Positions 21,563 through 33,600 of a stretch of 64,000 nucleotides of DNA are shown piece by piece. Source of the stretch: Clarkia xantiana subsp. parviflora (taxonomy: Eukaryota; Streptophyta; Magnoliopsida; Myrtales; Onagraceae); assembly GCA_036873135.1 (NCBI GenBank), contig JAPTYO010000017.1, positions 9,610,001 through 9,674,000 of the forward strand, given 5' to 3'. Position 1 is the first letter of the stretch. Every line of letters begins with the position of its first letter. A program made the translations under genes and the position numbers. Under the pieces are notes generated by a model. That model was given only the letters and a program-made list of their open reading frames with translations, was not told where the DNA came from and ran no database searches.

Positions 21563-23187
21563 TTGTGTTAGGAGTTCTTGAAATTTTGATAAACTGATGT
21601 TCTTGAAAATTTTATAAAAACAGAAATTTTTATGATGAACACCATCAGTAATCCGAAATTTTTAAACAAATTTCATATGTTTGATCTTTAAAAACTTAAA
21701 ATTTTCAGAATTTACATGTTTTTATAGATCAAAACCGAAAATTCTAGTTTAAATTTAAGTTTAATGTTCATGATCTTCAAGAACACGATGAGCTTTATCA
21801 AGAACACTTTTTGGATTCATGATCATAGTAGTGTTTGATCTTAAAATTTGACAATTTTTCCAATTTTGGTGGTATGGCCGAAACCCTAGGTGAATTATTA
21901 GGTAAAAAAAATTAATTTCTTAGGGTGCATGAAAGAAAAATTCGGCCGGCCTAGGTTAGATATATATGTTACCATATTTTAATATTATTAAAAGGAGACA
22001 ATATATCTATAAATTGAAAAGATAAGGAAAGATGCACATTATATAGTAAAATATATAAACTATCTATATATTTAGCTAAAAGATAGGGATAAAGATATAT
22101 TGATAGGATTTGGTTACTTAAAAAGATTAAGAAAATATATTGTCTATATATTTTATCCCTAAATATATATTTAACAATATATATATATATGGCCGAAAAT
22201 TATATATATAATATTTATATATATTAATAATATATAAGTGCCGAATTATATATATATATTAGCAATATTGGAAATTATTTTACATAATTAACGTTTCTTG
22301 TGGCCTAAGTTAAGTTTTTAGTGGACTTTAAAACTCTATTTAGCCCAAAAGAAATGTTTCGGCCGAACCCTATGAGTTTATCGGGCCGGTCCAATTTGCA
22401 AAACCGGAACGGGTTAAACCAATCCGGGTTTTCTTAATCGGGTCGACCTAGTGGGGTCGGGTCGGACCAAAGTAACTAAGTGAATCTAAATCGAACCTGT
22501 TTCGAGTGATGAACCGAACCACAATCTTATTTTATTAAACCGTTTCGAACCAAACCAGATTTTTAAAATCGGACCGACTCAGACCGGATTTTTAAATTGG
22601 ACCGAACCAAATTTTAAAATTTTTCGGAAATTTTAAATGTTCAATAAAATAGGATGTCAAATTTTAAATCCAAAATGTTTTCGAACTTTAAAAATTAACC
22701 TAAACAGTGCTCTTAGGGTTTACGTTTTAACACGTTTTCGGATAAAACCCTAATACCTAGTTACGATTATGGGGATGGATCTCGGATATGCATGTTTTTT
22801 GGACTGGAATAAATTAGTGGGCTGAATTTCAATTGTTTACTTTCAACAAAATATATATATTAGAACTGTCGTCTTGACTTAGTCAAGTTATCTGCGAGCA
22901 TTGAGTTCTGGGATTTAAATATATGGTTTGCGCAATAGGATAGACATGCTATGCTGATTGAAAGTGCCTAGAATCCATGTCTAGATATTTCGCATAATAA
23001 GATTGTAAGCATGAATTGCAAATCAGCCCCTAATATTTTCAAAACGTTTTTAAAACTGAAAATACCAGTCGCCAATTATGCATGATGTATGCGGAAGTTG
23101 CATGTTTTGACACGTATGCTAGAATGTTCATGAATGAAAGCATGTGGTAATTTACTTTAAGTAGAATTATATATGCTAAGGAACATT
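21563..23187 (+). other. Leader region of H1
   Basis: AT-rich leader with no gene. Runs of TATATA lie at 21960-22280. A GGTCGGACC/CCGAACC-rich low-complexity block at 22380-22620 has a mirror-oriented counterpart in copia element M (53690-53960), which shows that H1 and M are related. Confidence 0.6.
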
Positions 23188-23877
23188 AGACGTGTTAGGT
23201 TATAAAGTCTAGGTCAACGGGTCGTCAATCTAGAATTTATCTCCCACTAATGAAATGTCGGGTTCAGTGCTCCTAGGACTAGTCGTTCTGATCCGTGCTC
23301 TTATACTCCCTTGGGGTAGTCGTCCTGATCCCTGCCCTTATACTCCCTTGGGGTAGTCGTTCTGATACGTGTCCTTCTCTTCTCTCCCTCTGACCTCCTT
23401 TCCTTCTCTCCTTCTGACCTCCTTTCCTTCTCTCCTTCTGACCTCCTTTCCTTCTCTCCTTCTGACCTCCTTTCCTTCTCTCCTTCTGACCTCCTGGGGC
23501 TTGTCCTACTGCTCTATGCTCTTCTGCTTCCTTGGTTCTCTTCTCCTTGCTGTTAAGTCATGGGATCTCAGTCAACGGGGTGTCGGCTTTAATCCCACTC
23601 CTTGTAGGGGGGGGTGTGTGTGATCCGGTCTTCTCAAGTCGCCTTGTCTTTTCCTATGTCCTTCTTCCGTTCCTTCTTCCCTTGGTTCCTTCTCTTCTTC
23701 TCTCCCTTTGCCCTGCAAAAGGGGCAATACCAGACACGGAGGAGGGGGGGGTGGTGCCTGGTGAACCCTCTCCGATGCCTAAGTCAGAACTATACTTCTA
23801 GAGAGATAAAGCTAGAGAGATGTCAGAGCTAAATTGTGCAACTTGCCAAGATGTTCAAATGAGTTGTGAAGGTGGGG

Positions 23878-23885
23878 TATTTATA
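23878..23885 (-). promoter_or_regulatory. TATA box in the F LTR
   Basis: TATAAATA on the minus strand, with a copy at about 32949-32956. It lies just downstream (minus sense) of the palindrome array. Confidence 0.55.
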
Positions 23886-24012
23886 GGCAACGGTGTCATT
23901 AAGGTGGCTTAATGACATCGTTAACCTCTAAACACAATTAATTAACCTTTAAGCATATAATTAAGACTTTAGGATTCGGAGGAGGTAGGCGGAGTGGACC
24001 GAGCATGGGCGT

Positions 24013-24375
24013 CTGAGGATGGTGTCGGGACCCTTGGGGGGGAGGAATTCGACCCCCAAGGGTAGGGGTTGGGTGAGGACACCCAACCCCTCCTAGGGAG
24101 GGTGGGGTTGGCCAACCCCATCCCTCCTAGGAGGGATCGGGTTGGCCGACCCGATCTCTCCTAGGAGAGATCGGGTTGGCCGACCCGATCTCTCCTAGGA
24201 GAGATCGGGTTGGCCAACCCGATCTCTCCTAGGAGAGATCGGGTTGGCTGACCCGATCTCTCCTAGGAGAGATCGGGTTGGCCAACCCGATCTCCCCTAG
24301 GGGAGATCGGGTCGGCTGACCCGATCTCCCCTAGGGGAGGTCGGGTGTGGCCACCCAACCTCACCTAGGTGAGTT
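24013..24375. repeat. Array of perfect palindromes, 34-bp period, in the F LTR
   Basis: About eight units alternate a stem centred on CCTAGG (for example GATCTCTCCTAGGAGAGATC) with a stem centred on TTGGCCAA or TTGGCCGA. CCTAGG occurs every 34 bp (24126, 24160, 24194 and so on). The stems differ between units by changes on both arms that keep them self-complementary: TCTCC/GGAGA, CCCTCC/GGAGGG, TCCCC/GGGGA, CTCACC/GGTGAG. The other LTR has the same array at 33084-33446. In the minus sense it lies in U3, 150-520 bp from the LTR start. Confidence 0.92.
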
Positions 24376-24529
24376 CGCCTCTTGTCGGACGGGCGCTTCG
24401 GCCCCGTCCGAGCCGTTGATGTTCTCGCGAAGTGTCCGGTGTTGAAGTTTCGATTTGCAATCATAAATGGGACGATAAAAATACAACGGTTCGGAAGTCA
24501 ACGGGTTCAAATTGGGCGTATATCCATCA

Positions 24530-24547
24530 CATGCCCCCGAGTCAACC
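24530..24547 (-). other. Polypurine tract of element F
   Basis: GGTTGACTCGGGGGCATG on the minus strand, next to the LTR; nearly the same as in A and E. Confidence 0.7.
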
Positions 24548-25610
24548 AATGGCCTAACCCTTGATTGACTCTATTTTAGGATGGTATGACACGCGCAATT
24601 TGAAACCGGGATTTTACCTTCTTTGTCTGAATGTCTGCTTACCCATGGATGCGTGCCTCTGACTCTGCCCCCTGCCTTATGAGATAGAGGAATTGTAAAC
24701 GTCAGAGTAGCACGAACGTGTGCCTAAGCACGCGTCCGTCTGAGGTGGGAGTAATAAATCTATCTTTGCTACAGGCGTATACTCAAAAAATACATGCTTG
24801 CATAGGAATGCAATACTGATACATCTAAGTGATTCATGCTTCAATTTCATGTCGTGATTTGCCTAAGTGAAGAAAAATTTCAATTTTGGTCCGAAATTTT
24901 TTCTAAGTATGGGATACTAGAAAATATGCCTATAGGATGTTAACTAGGAGTGAACATGGACATATCATGAACACGAGGATGTGTACTAGCATACATGCAA
25001 ATAGGAACATAAGGATGAGAGTGAGTGGAGACATGCTGCGATTGTAGTCATGAATGTATGCATGAATATGTATGTATGTATGGGCGGGTTGTGAGTATGA
25101 GCATGAGTGATGACATTGATGTACCTGTAGATGTTAATCATGAATATGAGCATAAGTGCAAAGGTGAGAGCATAGACCTCTCCTTTACTCGAGGGTGGGA
25201 ACTCTGCCACTCAATGGGACACAACGTTCCGCCTCCCTCGTACTAGCGTGAGCATTGTCCATTAACCTCGACCTTCGGCATGTGTATCATTTTTCTTTCA
25301 TCCGTTGGAGCATGCGTATAGCTCTTGACCTTTACCCTGCAATTTGTTCCCCATAAAAGTGGGGGTGAAAATTCTTACAAGCTTTCTTCTTACCGCCGCG
25401 AGCGAAAGGGTCTATTGACATGTGTTAAGGGTTGACCCTTCCTTCGGATGTGCTGGAGCGTTGCTCCATTTGGGGAAACTAAAAGTTCGCCCTCTTCCCT
25501 TGGTGTTAAGGTTGCCCCCGTAGTAGGCGTATCTCGCCCCTCCATGAGTAAGGGTTGATCTTTGTGTTGGTTGCTTGTATAGATGACTCACTTTTGGGGA
25601 GCTTTCTTCT
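24548..25610. other. Non-coding region of F
   Basis: No gene is seen. ATG-rich low-complexity sequence (ATGAATGTATGCATGAATATG-like) lies near 24960-25160. From 25440 the sequence has weak coding character ahead of the aORF trace. Confidence 0.4.
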
Positions 25611-25614
25611 TCAG

Positions 25615-26192
25615 ACAAGGAGACCGTTGAATTAGATGAGAGGGAAGGACCCTCTAGTTCTGCTTATCAGACCAAGAAATTTTCTAAGTCAGGGGTGACT
25701 GCTAATGCTTCCAGTACGTTCTTTTTCCCTTCTTTTTTCTTTGTGATATACTTATGATTGTTCTCATGCTGCTTCCTTTTTGTTGTTAGAGCGTTCTTTC
25801 TTGGTGACCGAATGGTTCTTGTGGTGGGTGAGAGTTCAAGTCAATCTAAATCCAAGGCGCTGAAACCTGACTCTGAGGTCGGGCCCTCGGCTGCCGAGGA
25901 GAAAGAAACCGCGAGAGGCTCTCCTTCAAGTGCCCCCTTGCTGACTCCCTCCCATGGTAAGGAGGTAGTGGTTGAAGAGGCACCCCCTTTGTTTGACAAA
26001 AAGAAACAACCTGTGGCTGGCGATGGGGTGATCATAGGTCTTGATGTCTCTTCTATATCCCCTGCCCCCCAGCCGAGGGGCCGAGCCTCAAGTTTATTTC
26101 ATCTTTCATTGAGGTTCCTTTCTCTTGCCATGGCTCTGATTAAGATAGCGAATTCTTGCTTTGGAGTTTGGTGGAGACTGCTCTTTAGTTAG
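25615..26192 (+). pseudogene. Trace of the antisense gene (aORF) in element F
   Basis: A CAG acceptor at 25612-25614 is followed by an open, Ser/Glu-rich segment (DKETVELDEREGPSSS) in the same phase as exon 2 of the aORF in B and C. A second open segment (from about 25790) encodes VVGESSSQSKSKALK and Pro/Glu-rich sequence to 26192. The exon phases between the two did not match in my reading, so the gene looks degenerate. The Transposase_28-like domain is absent. Confidence 0.45.
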
Positions 26193-26544
26193 TCTCTACT
26201 AGTATCGTAGTTGTGATCGTTGTGGGGATCGTTTTGTTATATGCCCTCAATAGTGCTTGTCGTGATTCTTTGCTTCATGGTTGATTTCGTGAGATATGGA
26301 GGTTGTCTTCATAATGAGGACGTCTCCTTCCTGGTATCACCCATTGGGTTGAAATATAAGTGCCTACCTTTGATGAGCGTACGAAGGGTGTTGTTTTTCC
26401 TTTTTCTTGAACCTCCTCCTAAGGCTAGGCGTAGCCTTTTGATGTTCGTGGTCGGGATGGTGTCTTTACAATGCATGTCTTTGACAGATGTTTTATGATG
26501 TGCTGCCGTGATAAACACTTCGGGGTATGTGAACGTGATAGCCA

Positions 26545-26770
26545 CTTCGTGATGTGTCGGAGTGATAGCCCTTCTGTAGTGTGTGGACATGATAGCCACT
26601 TCAGGGTATGTGGACATGATAGCCACTTCAAGGTATGTGGACATGATAGCCACTTCAAGGTATGTGGACATGATAGCCACTTCAAGGTATGTGGACATGA
26701 TAGCCACCTCAAGGTATGTGGACATGATAGCCACTTCAGTGTATGTGGATATGATAGCCACATCACGATA
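26545..26770. repeat. 27-bp tandem repeat, about eight copies
   Basis: Unit GTGGACATGATAGCCACTTC plus AAGGTAT. Because 27 is a multiple of three, it stays open in several frames on both strands and produces false ORFs of 90-150 codons. Confidence 0.93.
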
Positions 26771-26771
26771 T

Positions 26772-27420
26772 ATGGGGTTGTGCTTTAGTATTCCTTTCTC
26801 CTTGGAGAGCCTTCATTGCTATAGTTGCCTTTTGTGTAGGCTATGTTTGTTGGGTTAGGTCCCGATGTCTCGTCTTGTCGGATGTTGTATCTTTTACGCT
26901 CTTTAGATGTCTCCTTCATGAGTTGTGCTTGACGATGTTCAAGTCTGATACGAGCATAGGTCACGCGAGGGCGACATGTATGACAATAATATTTGTCGGA
27001 GGTTGATTTGTGTGACTTGTAAGGCAATTCTCTTCTTGATGGGTCGAGCTTATTTTGAGATCTTTGACTTCGGATTTCATGTCTTTGCTATCCTTCTTGG
27101 TGGTGTTGGGTTCCTTTGAGATACTTCTCTTGACTTGTGATATGGGTGGTAGTATAACTCGTTACTTTTCATGATAACCTCTTGTGCTTCTGTATATGAT
27201 CCTTTGGTCATGGACTTCTCCTTTGAATATGCTTTCCTTTCTTTTTCTTTCTTTTGTGCTTTCCTTCACATCATACCTGCTATCTCATCAAGAAAAAACA
27301 TTACTTGTTCTTCACATTACTTTACTTAGAAATTTCTTTCTTATGGTATCCTTCTGAGCATGGTATCCTTCTAAGAATGGTGTGATGATCTCTTCTGATA
27401 CCCCTTACACGGTATACGTT
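26772..27420. other. Region of F without a recognised gene
   Basis: CT-rich low-complexity sequence; nothing else is seen. Confidence 0.4.
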
Positions 27421-27423
27421 GTA

Positions 27424-27760
27424 CTGTTAGACCAAAGATACGCTCTTGGTGGGCGTCGAAATTTGTTCACGAGACAGGCTCTCGGACGGCACTTAACGTT
27501 TCACAGGATAGGCTCCCGGAGGGCACAGGTTAGTCCACCGATACCTTTTTGACGGGTGTCAAACTGTTCACGAGACAGGCTCTCGGACGGCACTTAACGT
27601 TTCACAGGATAGGCTCCTGGAGGGCACAGGTTAGTCCACCGATACCTTCTTGACGGGTGTCAAACTGTTCACGAGACAGGCTCTCGGACGGCACTTAACG
27701 TTTCGCAGGATAGGCTCCCGGAGGGCTCAGGTTAGACCAAAGATACGCTCCTGGTGGGCG
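27424..27760. repeat. About 101-bp tandem repeat, three copies
   Basis: Units begin TTCACGAGACAGGCTCTCGG at 27466, 27567 and 27668 and contain GATAGGCTCCCGGAGGGC. The last unit grades into the 48-bp repeat. Confidence 0.85.
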
Positions 27761-27769
27761 TCGAACTGG

Positions 27770-28320
27770 TAGTTTGAAATCTACCTCAAGATACGCTCTT
27801 GGGGGCGTCGAACTGGTAGTGTTTTTTCTACCTCAAGATACGCTCTTGGGGGCGTCGAATCTGGTAGGTTGCAAATCTACCTCAAGATACGCTCTTGGGG
27901 GCGTCGAATTCGTAGTTTTTGGAAACCACTCTCAAGATACGCTCTTGGTGCGTCGAAGTCGTAGTGTAATAACTACTCTCAAGATACGCTCTTGGGGGCG
28001 TCGAAAGTTGTAGTATGAACACTACTCTCAAGATACGCTCTTGGGGGCGTCGAAGTTCGTAGTTTTTGGAAACTACTCTCAAGATACGCTCTTGGTGCGT
28101 CGAAGGTCGTAGTGTATAAACTACTCTCAAGATACGCTCTTGGGGGCGTCGAAGGTCGTAGTATGAACACTACTCTCAAGATACGCTCTTGGGGGCGTCG
28201 AAGGTCGTAGTATGAACACTACTCTCAAGATACGCTCTTGGGGGCGTCGAAGATCGTAGTATAAAAACTACTCTCAAGATACGCTCTTGGGGGCGTCGAA
28301 TCTGTTCGCGGGATAGGCTC
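27770..28320. repeat. About 48-bp tandem repeat, eleven copies, each with two small stem-loops
   Basis: Unit core CTCAAGATACGCTCTTGGGG plus GCGTCGAA, then a short inverted repeat such as GTAGT...ACTAC. The core CAAGA-TACGC-TCTTG can also pair. The reading frames over it are repeat artefacts. Confidence 0.9.
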
Positions 28321-30125
28321 CCGGAGGGCTCATAATATTACCTTATCTTGTGTCCTTTCTCATGTAGGGTGCGTCTTTGGTATGCTTTTCGAGTCTTTAC
28401 TTGACTTTTCCTTCTATGATATTGCATGCTACCACGCTTTTCCTTCCATGTGGGAGATCACCTCTCGAGGGCGATGTTTGTGTGTTGCCAACTTAGGGCG
28501 AGTTCATATAGGAAGTTGAAGATGTTTTCCTCCTATGTGACCTTTTCTGGGAAAGGTGGTATTGCATGTTATTGTGATCTTCTGCCTCTAATCTCTTCTT
28601 TTACACTTAGGTGGACTACCAAGCACTTATTCGTTTGGTGCCCCCCAAGTTGCTTGGTGGTTATACCTCCTTTCATATTTGGCCGTTGAAGGCCCCTCGT
28701 TCATTTTCTTGGTTGGGTACCCCTTACGCTCGGGGCTCCCTTGTCTGCCTCTTTGAATGCGATGAGTGTCCCTTGTAGGATCTACTCTTTCTCATGCTTG
28801 CTTGTTTCAGTCACAGGCATGGTCTAAATGATGCCTTTGTCGGATGTGTCTTTGGAGGTTGGGTGGAAGGGCTTTTGCTTTGGGTGGGTGGTGGTGGATT
28901 TCATTCTCTTGGTAACTAGGATGTGGCAATGTCTGTATCCTAGGGGGGCTTGTAAATTTTTTCCCCCCTTTCCTTGTGTAGGTTGAAGAGCTCTCTCATA
29001 GAATGGTGTCTTGAGTTGTTAATCTCGTAGGTGTGTTTCAGACTAGTCAATCTGATCCATGCTCTTTCCTCGTGCATGGGGGTGTGGGGGTCTGATCGGG
29101 TTGTATCTTCTTGGAGTGTTGTGGCACTTAGAGTGCCTTGCCTTTTCCTTCACACTGGAGTATTCTTCGATGCCCTTAGGGGTGTTCCACTGGTCATGCT
29201 CCTCCCACCTTGAATCTTGGTTATAGACTTCTTTTGAATTAGGACTTGAACCTACAAAGGACGTTTTCCTTTAGGTTCGCCGGTGATGTTCCCTGATTTT
29301 CCATGGGTTTGGCCTCGTATTGGCTATTCCTTGTTGGATAGCTTCATTAGAGACTGCCTTTGTATTGCGTACGTATACGTGTTTGAGGTGTGTTGAGCTG
29401 ACAAGTCCCTCCTTTTTGTTTTGTTATAACCGTCATTCATCATGTATTCGGCGTATGGCCTTAGAGGCGGGATATTTTTCTAGTGCCCCTTTTATCGGGG
29501 TTCTCCTCTTGATGGGATGCCAGAGTCAAATGTCTTATCATTTGCAGACAAGGTGGTTGATCGGGATGTGCGTCTAGTGTGAGGGTCAATCTTGAAACCT
29601 TACTCCCTAAGCTTTTGAGCTCTTCTTTGGTTGATCTTGTAGAACTATTATCCTGCCCTAAGGCTCTTGATAGGAGATGTATCTCATTTTCACACTCTAG
29701 TTGTTGCACTATCTCTTTTGCTAATCTTGCATCTCTAGAGTTTCTCTCTTGGTGCATGACTTCAATGACAGGATTTTCTACCGATGTTTATTCTATTAGG
29801 ACTTGTATCCTTGGTTGCCCTCCTTTCTTGTGAGATGGCGAAGGAGTGTTTATGAACACTCCAATGTGTCGTACTTGGTAGAGGTATGCGTCTAATCCTT
29901 ATGGCGCTGTCTTGAATCTTCGTGTACCTGTATCTGATGGACATGTTATTCATTACATATATGGTACGGAGTCCAAGGATCTCCGGGTTAGGATCATATT
30001 TTGAGAACAGAGACATAGTCATCTATTAGATGACCTCTTTTCTATGGAGTTAATTTTTGCAAGGATAAATGCAAGGAAACTTGTAAGGATACTTGTAAGG
30101 ATATGTGTTCCATCCTTTTCCTGGT
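28321..30125. other. Region of F without a recognised gene
   Basis: Short ORFs only. The minus-strand ORF at 29461-29757 is charged and helix-like but matches no family I recognise. This is where pol would lie in a complete element; no RT or integrase motif could be read in any frame. Confidence 0.4.
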
Positions 30126-30356
30126 TCATTTGTAGTGCCGTGTCCCTAATGGGTGTGTTGATGTTCTGACCACCTTTACTAGTAGGGGGTCCTTTGGTAT
30201 TAGGTATGCCTGACTCTTCTCTAGTATCATCAATGGTTGGTCATGGGAGATGTCTGACGGACTCCCCTCATGTACTATGATTCTCTTCATGTCAAAGTTG
30301 GTGATTCCCTCTCTTATGACTAACATATCATTGTGTGGAAATACTATGTTTTCCAT
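30126..30356 (-). pseudogene. Trace of a protease region in element F
   Basis: HNDMLVIREGITNFDMKRII followed by VHEGSPSDI aligns with HTDALVITMTIDGMDVKRIM and VDGGSSPNI of A. The catalytic Asp-Gly is changed to His-Glu, so it could not be active. The order (gag-like ORF at 32214, then this) matches the Tat layout. Confidence 0.6.
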
Positions 30357-31467
30357 ATCCCTTTTTAAAATCTTGATGATGGTGTCACCGTTCTTCCTTT
30401 GCTAGGCTTGGTGTCCTTGAGGGTTTTTGATGGAAGTGTATTCCATTACCTTGGATGAGCTTTCTAAGTGTAGTTGTGTCTCCTGGCTATTTTGTGAAAT
30501 CATAAAGATCCGCTGGAGGTGTTTGCCTTTGATGGTGGGCGTTACCCATGTGATATGGTTTCTTCCATTTCTGGAGGGATGTGTTCGCGGCTACCCCCTC
30601 TTGTGCTAATGGGCGTTTGTGGGGAGGGCATGTTGTGACTGGTGCCCCCCTTGCATACCAATGCCAGATGGGATTCTTTGACGGGCTTGGCCCTAGGATG
30701 CTTGGTGGAAGGTTGTAGTAGGGGTAATCCTTTGTGACCTTCATGGTAGTTCCTCTATAGGATGTTGGGAGTGTTCAACTTATTTTTGTAAGTGAGCCTT
30801 CCATCTTGTGATCTTTCCCAGAAACTTGACCTTATAGGTGGTCTTTGGGATTGAGGAATCTGTTGCTTGTGCATCTCTTGATTGGCGACGGCCTTTTACT
30901 GATTCTTCTAGTGGTTCACCTGTGTACATATATATCACGGAGCCCGGAGGCGTCCGGTATGGTCATTCTTGGAAAACATGTTGATATCAAGTATCAAAAT
31001 CTACCCCTTTTAGGGAGTTGACTTGTTATGCAGTTAAATTAAATAAGAGGATATGGGAAGGATATGGGAGTGGGGGTGTTGATATCCCCTGTTTCCTTGG
31101 TAATGTAACTGTCTTCCTCCATTAGTCTGTGTGTATTCCTTCCACTTGAGGAATATGAGGTCGCATCCTTGCAAGGCGGACTAGGTGGAGGTGTATCCTT
31201 CATGTATGCTATGTGCGGTCTCACTCTACTATGTCTCTCCATGAGACTTCCCATTGTAGTAGCTATGTGCTGACGTGGTGTGGTACTCTATTAGTTCCCT
31301 GTTCAAATCCTTGTCTTTTCAACTCCTCCTCTGTCCTAGGAGGACGTGTGCCAAGGGTTGTCATGCACAAGGGGTTTGGACCTGTCGTGCTGTATCATGG
31401 GTAGGTGGTTGCTTTATTGTGTTGTTGGGACTATGTCCCTCCCTTTGAGCTTTCCTTGGTATGTCCT

Positions 31468-32214
31468 TTAGGCATGTCTGTGGTGATACGGACTGTATGT
31501 GTACATTGCCAGGGTGGATGTTGGAACTCCTATATCCTTGTTGGTCTGGCATGTATGTCCTCCCTTAATGCGGTGTATGTCCCTATTGGGGTACTTGGTT
31601 GAATCCATGCCTCCTTGGAGGTCTTGCCTGTCTATCTGCCCCCAGAGGGGTGTATGCCCTGGCATCCTGCTGTGCCTGTTGCTGCCTTGGAGGCACAGAT
31701 TGCTGCCTTCCCCCTGGGGGTGGCCTTTGGTTGTTTCTCCTATGTTCTCCTCGTTGCCCTGTTCCAGGGTGCAAGTGGCGTTCTTACGTTGGAATTTGCT
31801 CCTCTTCATGAGTTTCAGTGTAAGTTCCTTGAGTGTATGCCGGCCTTGTATACGCTGTGTGGGCGCGGTTGCCCTCTCTCTGTGCCGGCATCCCGTACGG
31901 GTACCTTTGGGGTTGCTCTTCATAATAGTATCCCTCAGGGGGTGCCGTGTTGTGGGAAGGCACTCCCTGTTGTTCTCTTTCTCTCTGTGGCCTTCTTGCC
32001 CGGGGGTGGAGGCTGTGGAGGACTCAGCCCCAGCTGGGCGTGAAGGTCCTCCCTCCTGGTTGTTCTGTTGCTGAGGAGGTTGTGGTATTTCTTGGGGCTC
32101 TGGATGCATTGGCTGCTTCCCAGGGTTAGGCCGCCTCCCTGGGGGTATGGGTTCTCTTCTCCGCCCATTGCCCTCGGGTGGGTGTTGGGGCCTGGACACC
32201 CTGCTGTTCGTCAT
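31468..32214 (-). CDS. Gag-like ORF of element F
   Basis: The ORF starts 51 bp inside the primer site (MTNSRVSRPQHPPEGNG), the place where gag starts in B and C. It is open for 248 codons, Pro/Gln/Arg-rich and highly basic. I see no Retrotrans_gag signature and no zinc knuckle, so it may be a truncated or frame-shifted gag remnant that happens to be open. It might still bind RNA; that is not shown. Confidence 0.5.
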   Translation of the reverse strand: MTNSRVSRPQHPPEGNGRRREPIPPGRRPNPGKQPMHPEPQEIPQPPQQQNNQEGGPSRPAGAESSTASTPGQEGHREKENNRECLPTTRHPLRDTIMKSNPKGTRTGCRHRERATAPTQRIQGRHTLKELTLKLMKRSKFQRKNATCTLEQGNEENIGETTKGHPQGEGSNLCLQGSNRHSRMPGHTPLWGQIDRQDLQGGMDSTKYPNRDIHRIKGGHTCQTNKDIGVPTSTLAMYTYSPYHHRHA

Positions 32215-32247
32215 AGCTCGTGTAATAGCCAGGCTTTCTGTTCGAAG

Positions 32248-32265
32248 CCTACAGACGGCGCCAAG
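32248..32265 (-). other. Primer binding site of element F
   Basis: CTTGGCGCCGTCTGTAGG on the minus strand directly follows the LTR end. Confidence 0.8.
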
Positions 32266-33600
32266 TGTTAGGTTATAAAGTCTAGGTCAACGGGTCGTCA
32301 ATCTAGAATTTATCTCCCACTAATGAAATGTCGGGTTCAGTGCTCCTAGGACTAGTCGTTCTGATCCGTGCTCTTATACTCCCTTGGGGTAGTCGTCCTG
32401 ATCCCTGCCCTTATACTCCCTTGGGGTAGTCGTTCTGATACGTGTCCTTCTCTTCTCTCCCTCTGACCTCCTTTCCTTCTCTCCTTCTGACCTCCTTTCC
32501 TTCTCTCCTTCTGACCTCCTTTCCTTCTCTCCTTCTGACCTCCTTTCCTTCTCTCCTTCTGACCTCCTGGGGCTTGTCCTACTGCTCTATGCTCTTCTGC
32601 TTCCTTGGTTCTCTTCTCCTTGCTGTTAAGTCATGGGATCTCAGTCAACGGGGTGTCGGCTTTAATCCCACTCCTTGTAGGGGGGGTGTGTGTGATCCGG
32701 TCTTCTCAAGTCGCCTTGTCTTTTCCTATGTCCTTCTTCCGTTCCTTCTTCCCTTGGTTCCTTCTCTTCTTCTCTCCCTTTGCCCTGCAAAAGGGGCAAT
32801 ACCAGACACGGAGGAGGGGGGGTGGTGCCTGGTGAACCCTCTCCGATGCCTAAGTCAGAACTATACTTCTAGAGAGATAAAGCTAGAGAGATGTCAGAGC
32901 TAAATTGTGCAACTTGCCAAGATGTTCAAATGAGTTGTGAAGGTGGGGTATTTATAGGCAACGGTGTCATTAAGGTGGCTTAATGACATCGTTAACCTCT
33001 AAACACAATTAATTAACCTTTAAGCATATAATTAAGACTTTAGGATTCGGAGGAGGTAGGCGGAGTGGACCGAGCATGGGCGTCTGAGGATGGTGTCGGG
33101 ACCCTTGGGGGGGAGGAATTCGACCCCCAAGGGTAGGGGTTGGGTGAGGACACCCAACCCCTCCTAGGGAGGGTGGGGTTGGCCAACCCCATCCCTCCTA
33201 GGAGGGATCGGGTTGGCCGACCCGATCTCTCCTAGGAGAGATCGGGTTGGCCGACCCGATCTCTCCTAGGAGAGATCGGGTTGGCCAACCCGATCTCTCC
33301 TAGGAGAGATCGGGTTGGCTGACCCGATCTCTCCTAGGAGAGATCGGGTTGGCCAACCCGATCTCCCCTAGGGGAGATCGGGTCGGCTGACCCGATCTCC
33401 CCTAGGGGAGGTCGGGTGTGGCCACCCAACCTCACCTAGGTGAGTTCGCCTCTTGTCGGACGGGCGCTTCGGCCCCGTCCGAGCCGTTGATGTTCTCGCG
33501 AAGTGTCCGGTGTTGAAGTTTCGATTTGCAATCATAAATGGGACGATAAAAATACAACGGTTCGGAAGTCAACGGGTTCAAATTGGGCGTATATCCATCA
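32266..33600 (-). repeat. Right LTR of element F
   Basis: 1335 bp; same as 23193-24529 except for two one-base differences in G runs. It contains the second palindrome array (33084-33446). Confidence 0.93.

Larger units (their letters stand above)
23193..24529 (-). repeat. Left LTR of element F
   Basis: TGTTAGG...CCATCA. It includes a CT-rich 23-bp repeat (CTCCTTCTGACCTCCTTTCC, near 23380-23490) and the palindrome array listed separately. Confidence 0.93.
23193..33600 (-). mobile_element. Large non-autonomous Tat-like element F
   Basis: LTRs 23193-24529 (1337 bp) and 32266-33600 (1335 bp) appear identical except for one base in each of two G runs. AGACG is duplicated at 23188-23192 and 33601-33605. 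The primer site (next to 32265) and polypurine tract (24530 on) place the sense on the minus strand. Inside are a gag-like ORF after the primer site, a trace of protease, a trace of a plus-strand aORF and several tandem repeats. No RT, RNase H or integrase motif is seen in the 7.7 kb interior. The identical LTRs mean a very recent insertion, which must have used enzymes of another element. Confidence 0.92.

Noticed and set aside
23369..23832. Ser/Leu-rich ORFs in the F LTR (also at 32442-32903)
   Set aside because: Produced by the CT-rich 23-bp repeat; identical in both LTRs; no start context or domain.
26309..26788. ORFs of 92-150 codons on both strands (ATSRYVDMI-type repeats)
   Set aside because: Made by a 27-bp tandem repeat that is open in many frames.
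31499..32074. 191-codon plus-strand ORF, Leu/Cys-rich, membrane-like
   Set aside because: Antisense of the gag-like ORF of F; the Pro/Gln-rich sense strand starts where gag should.
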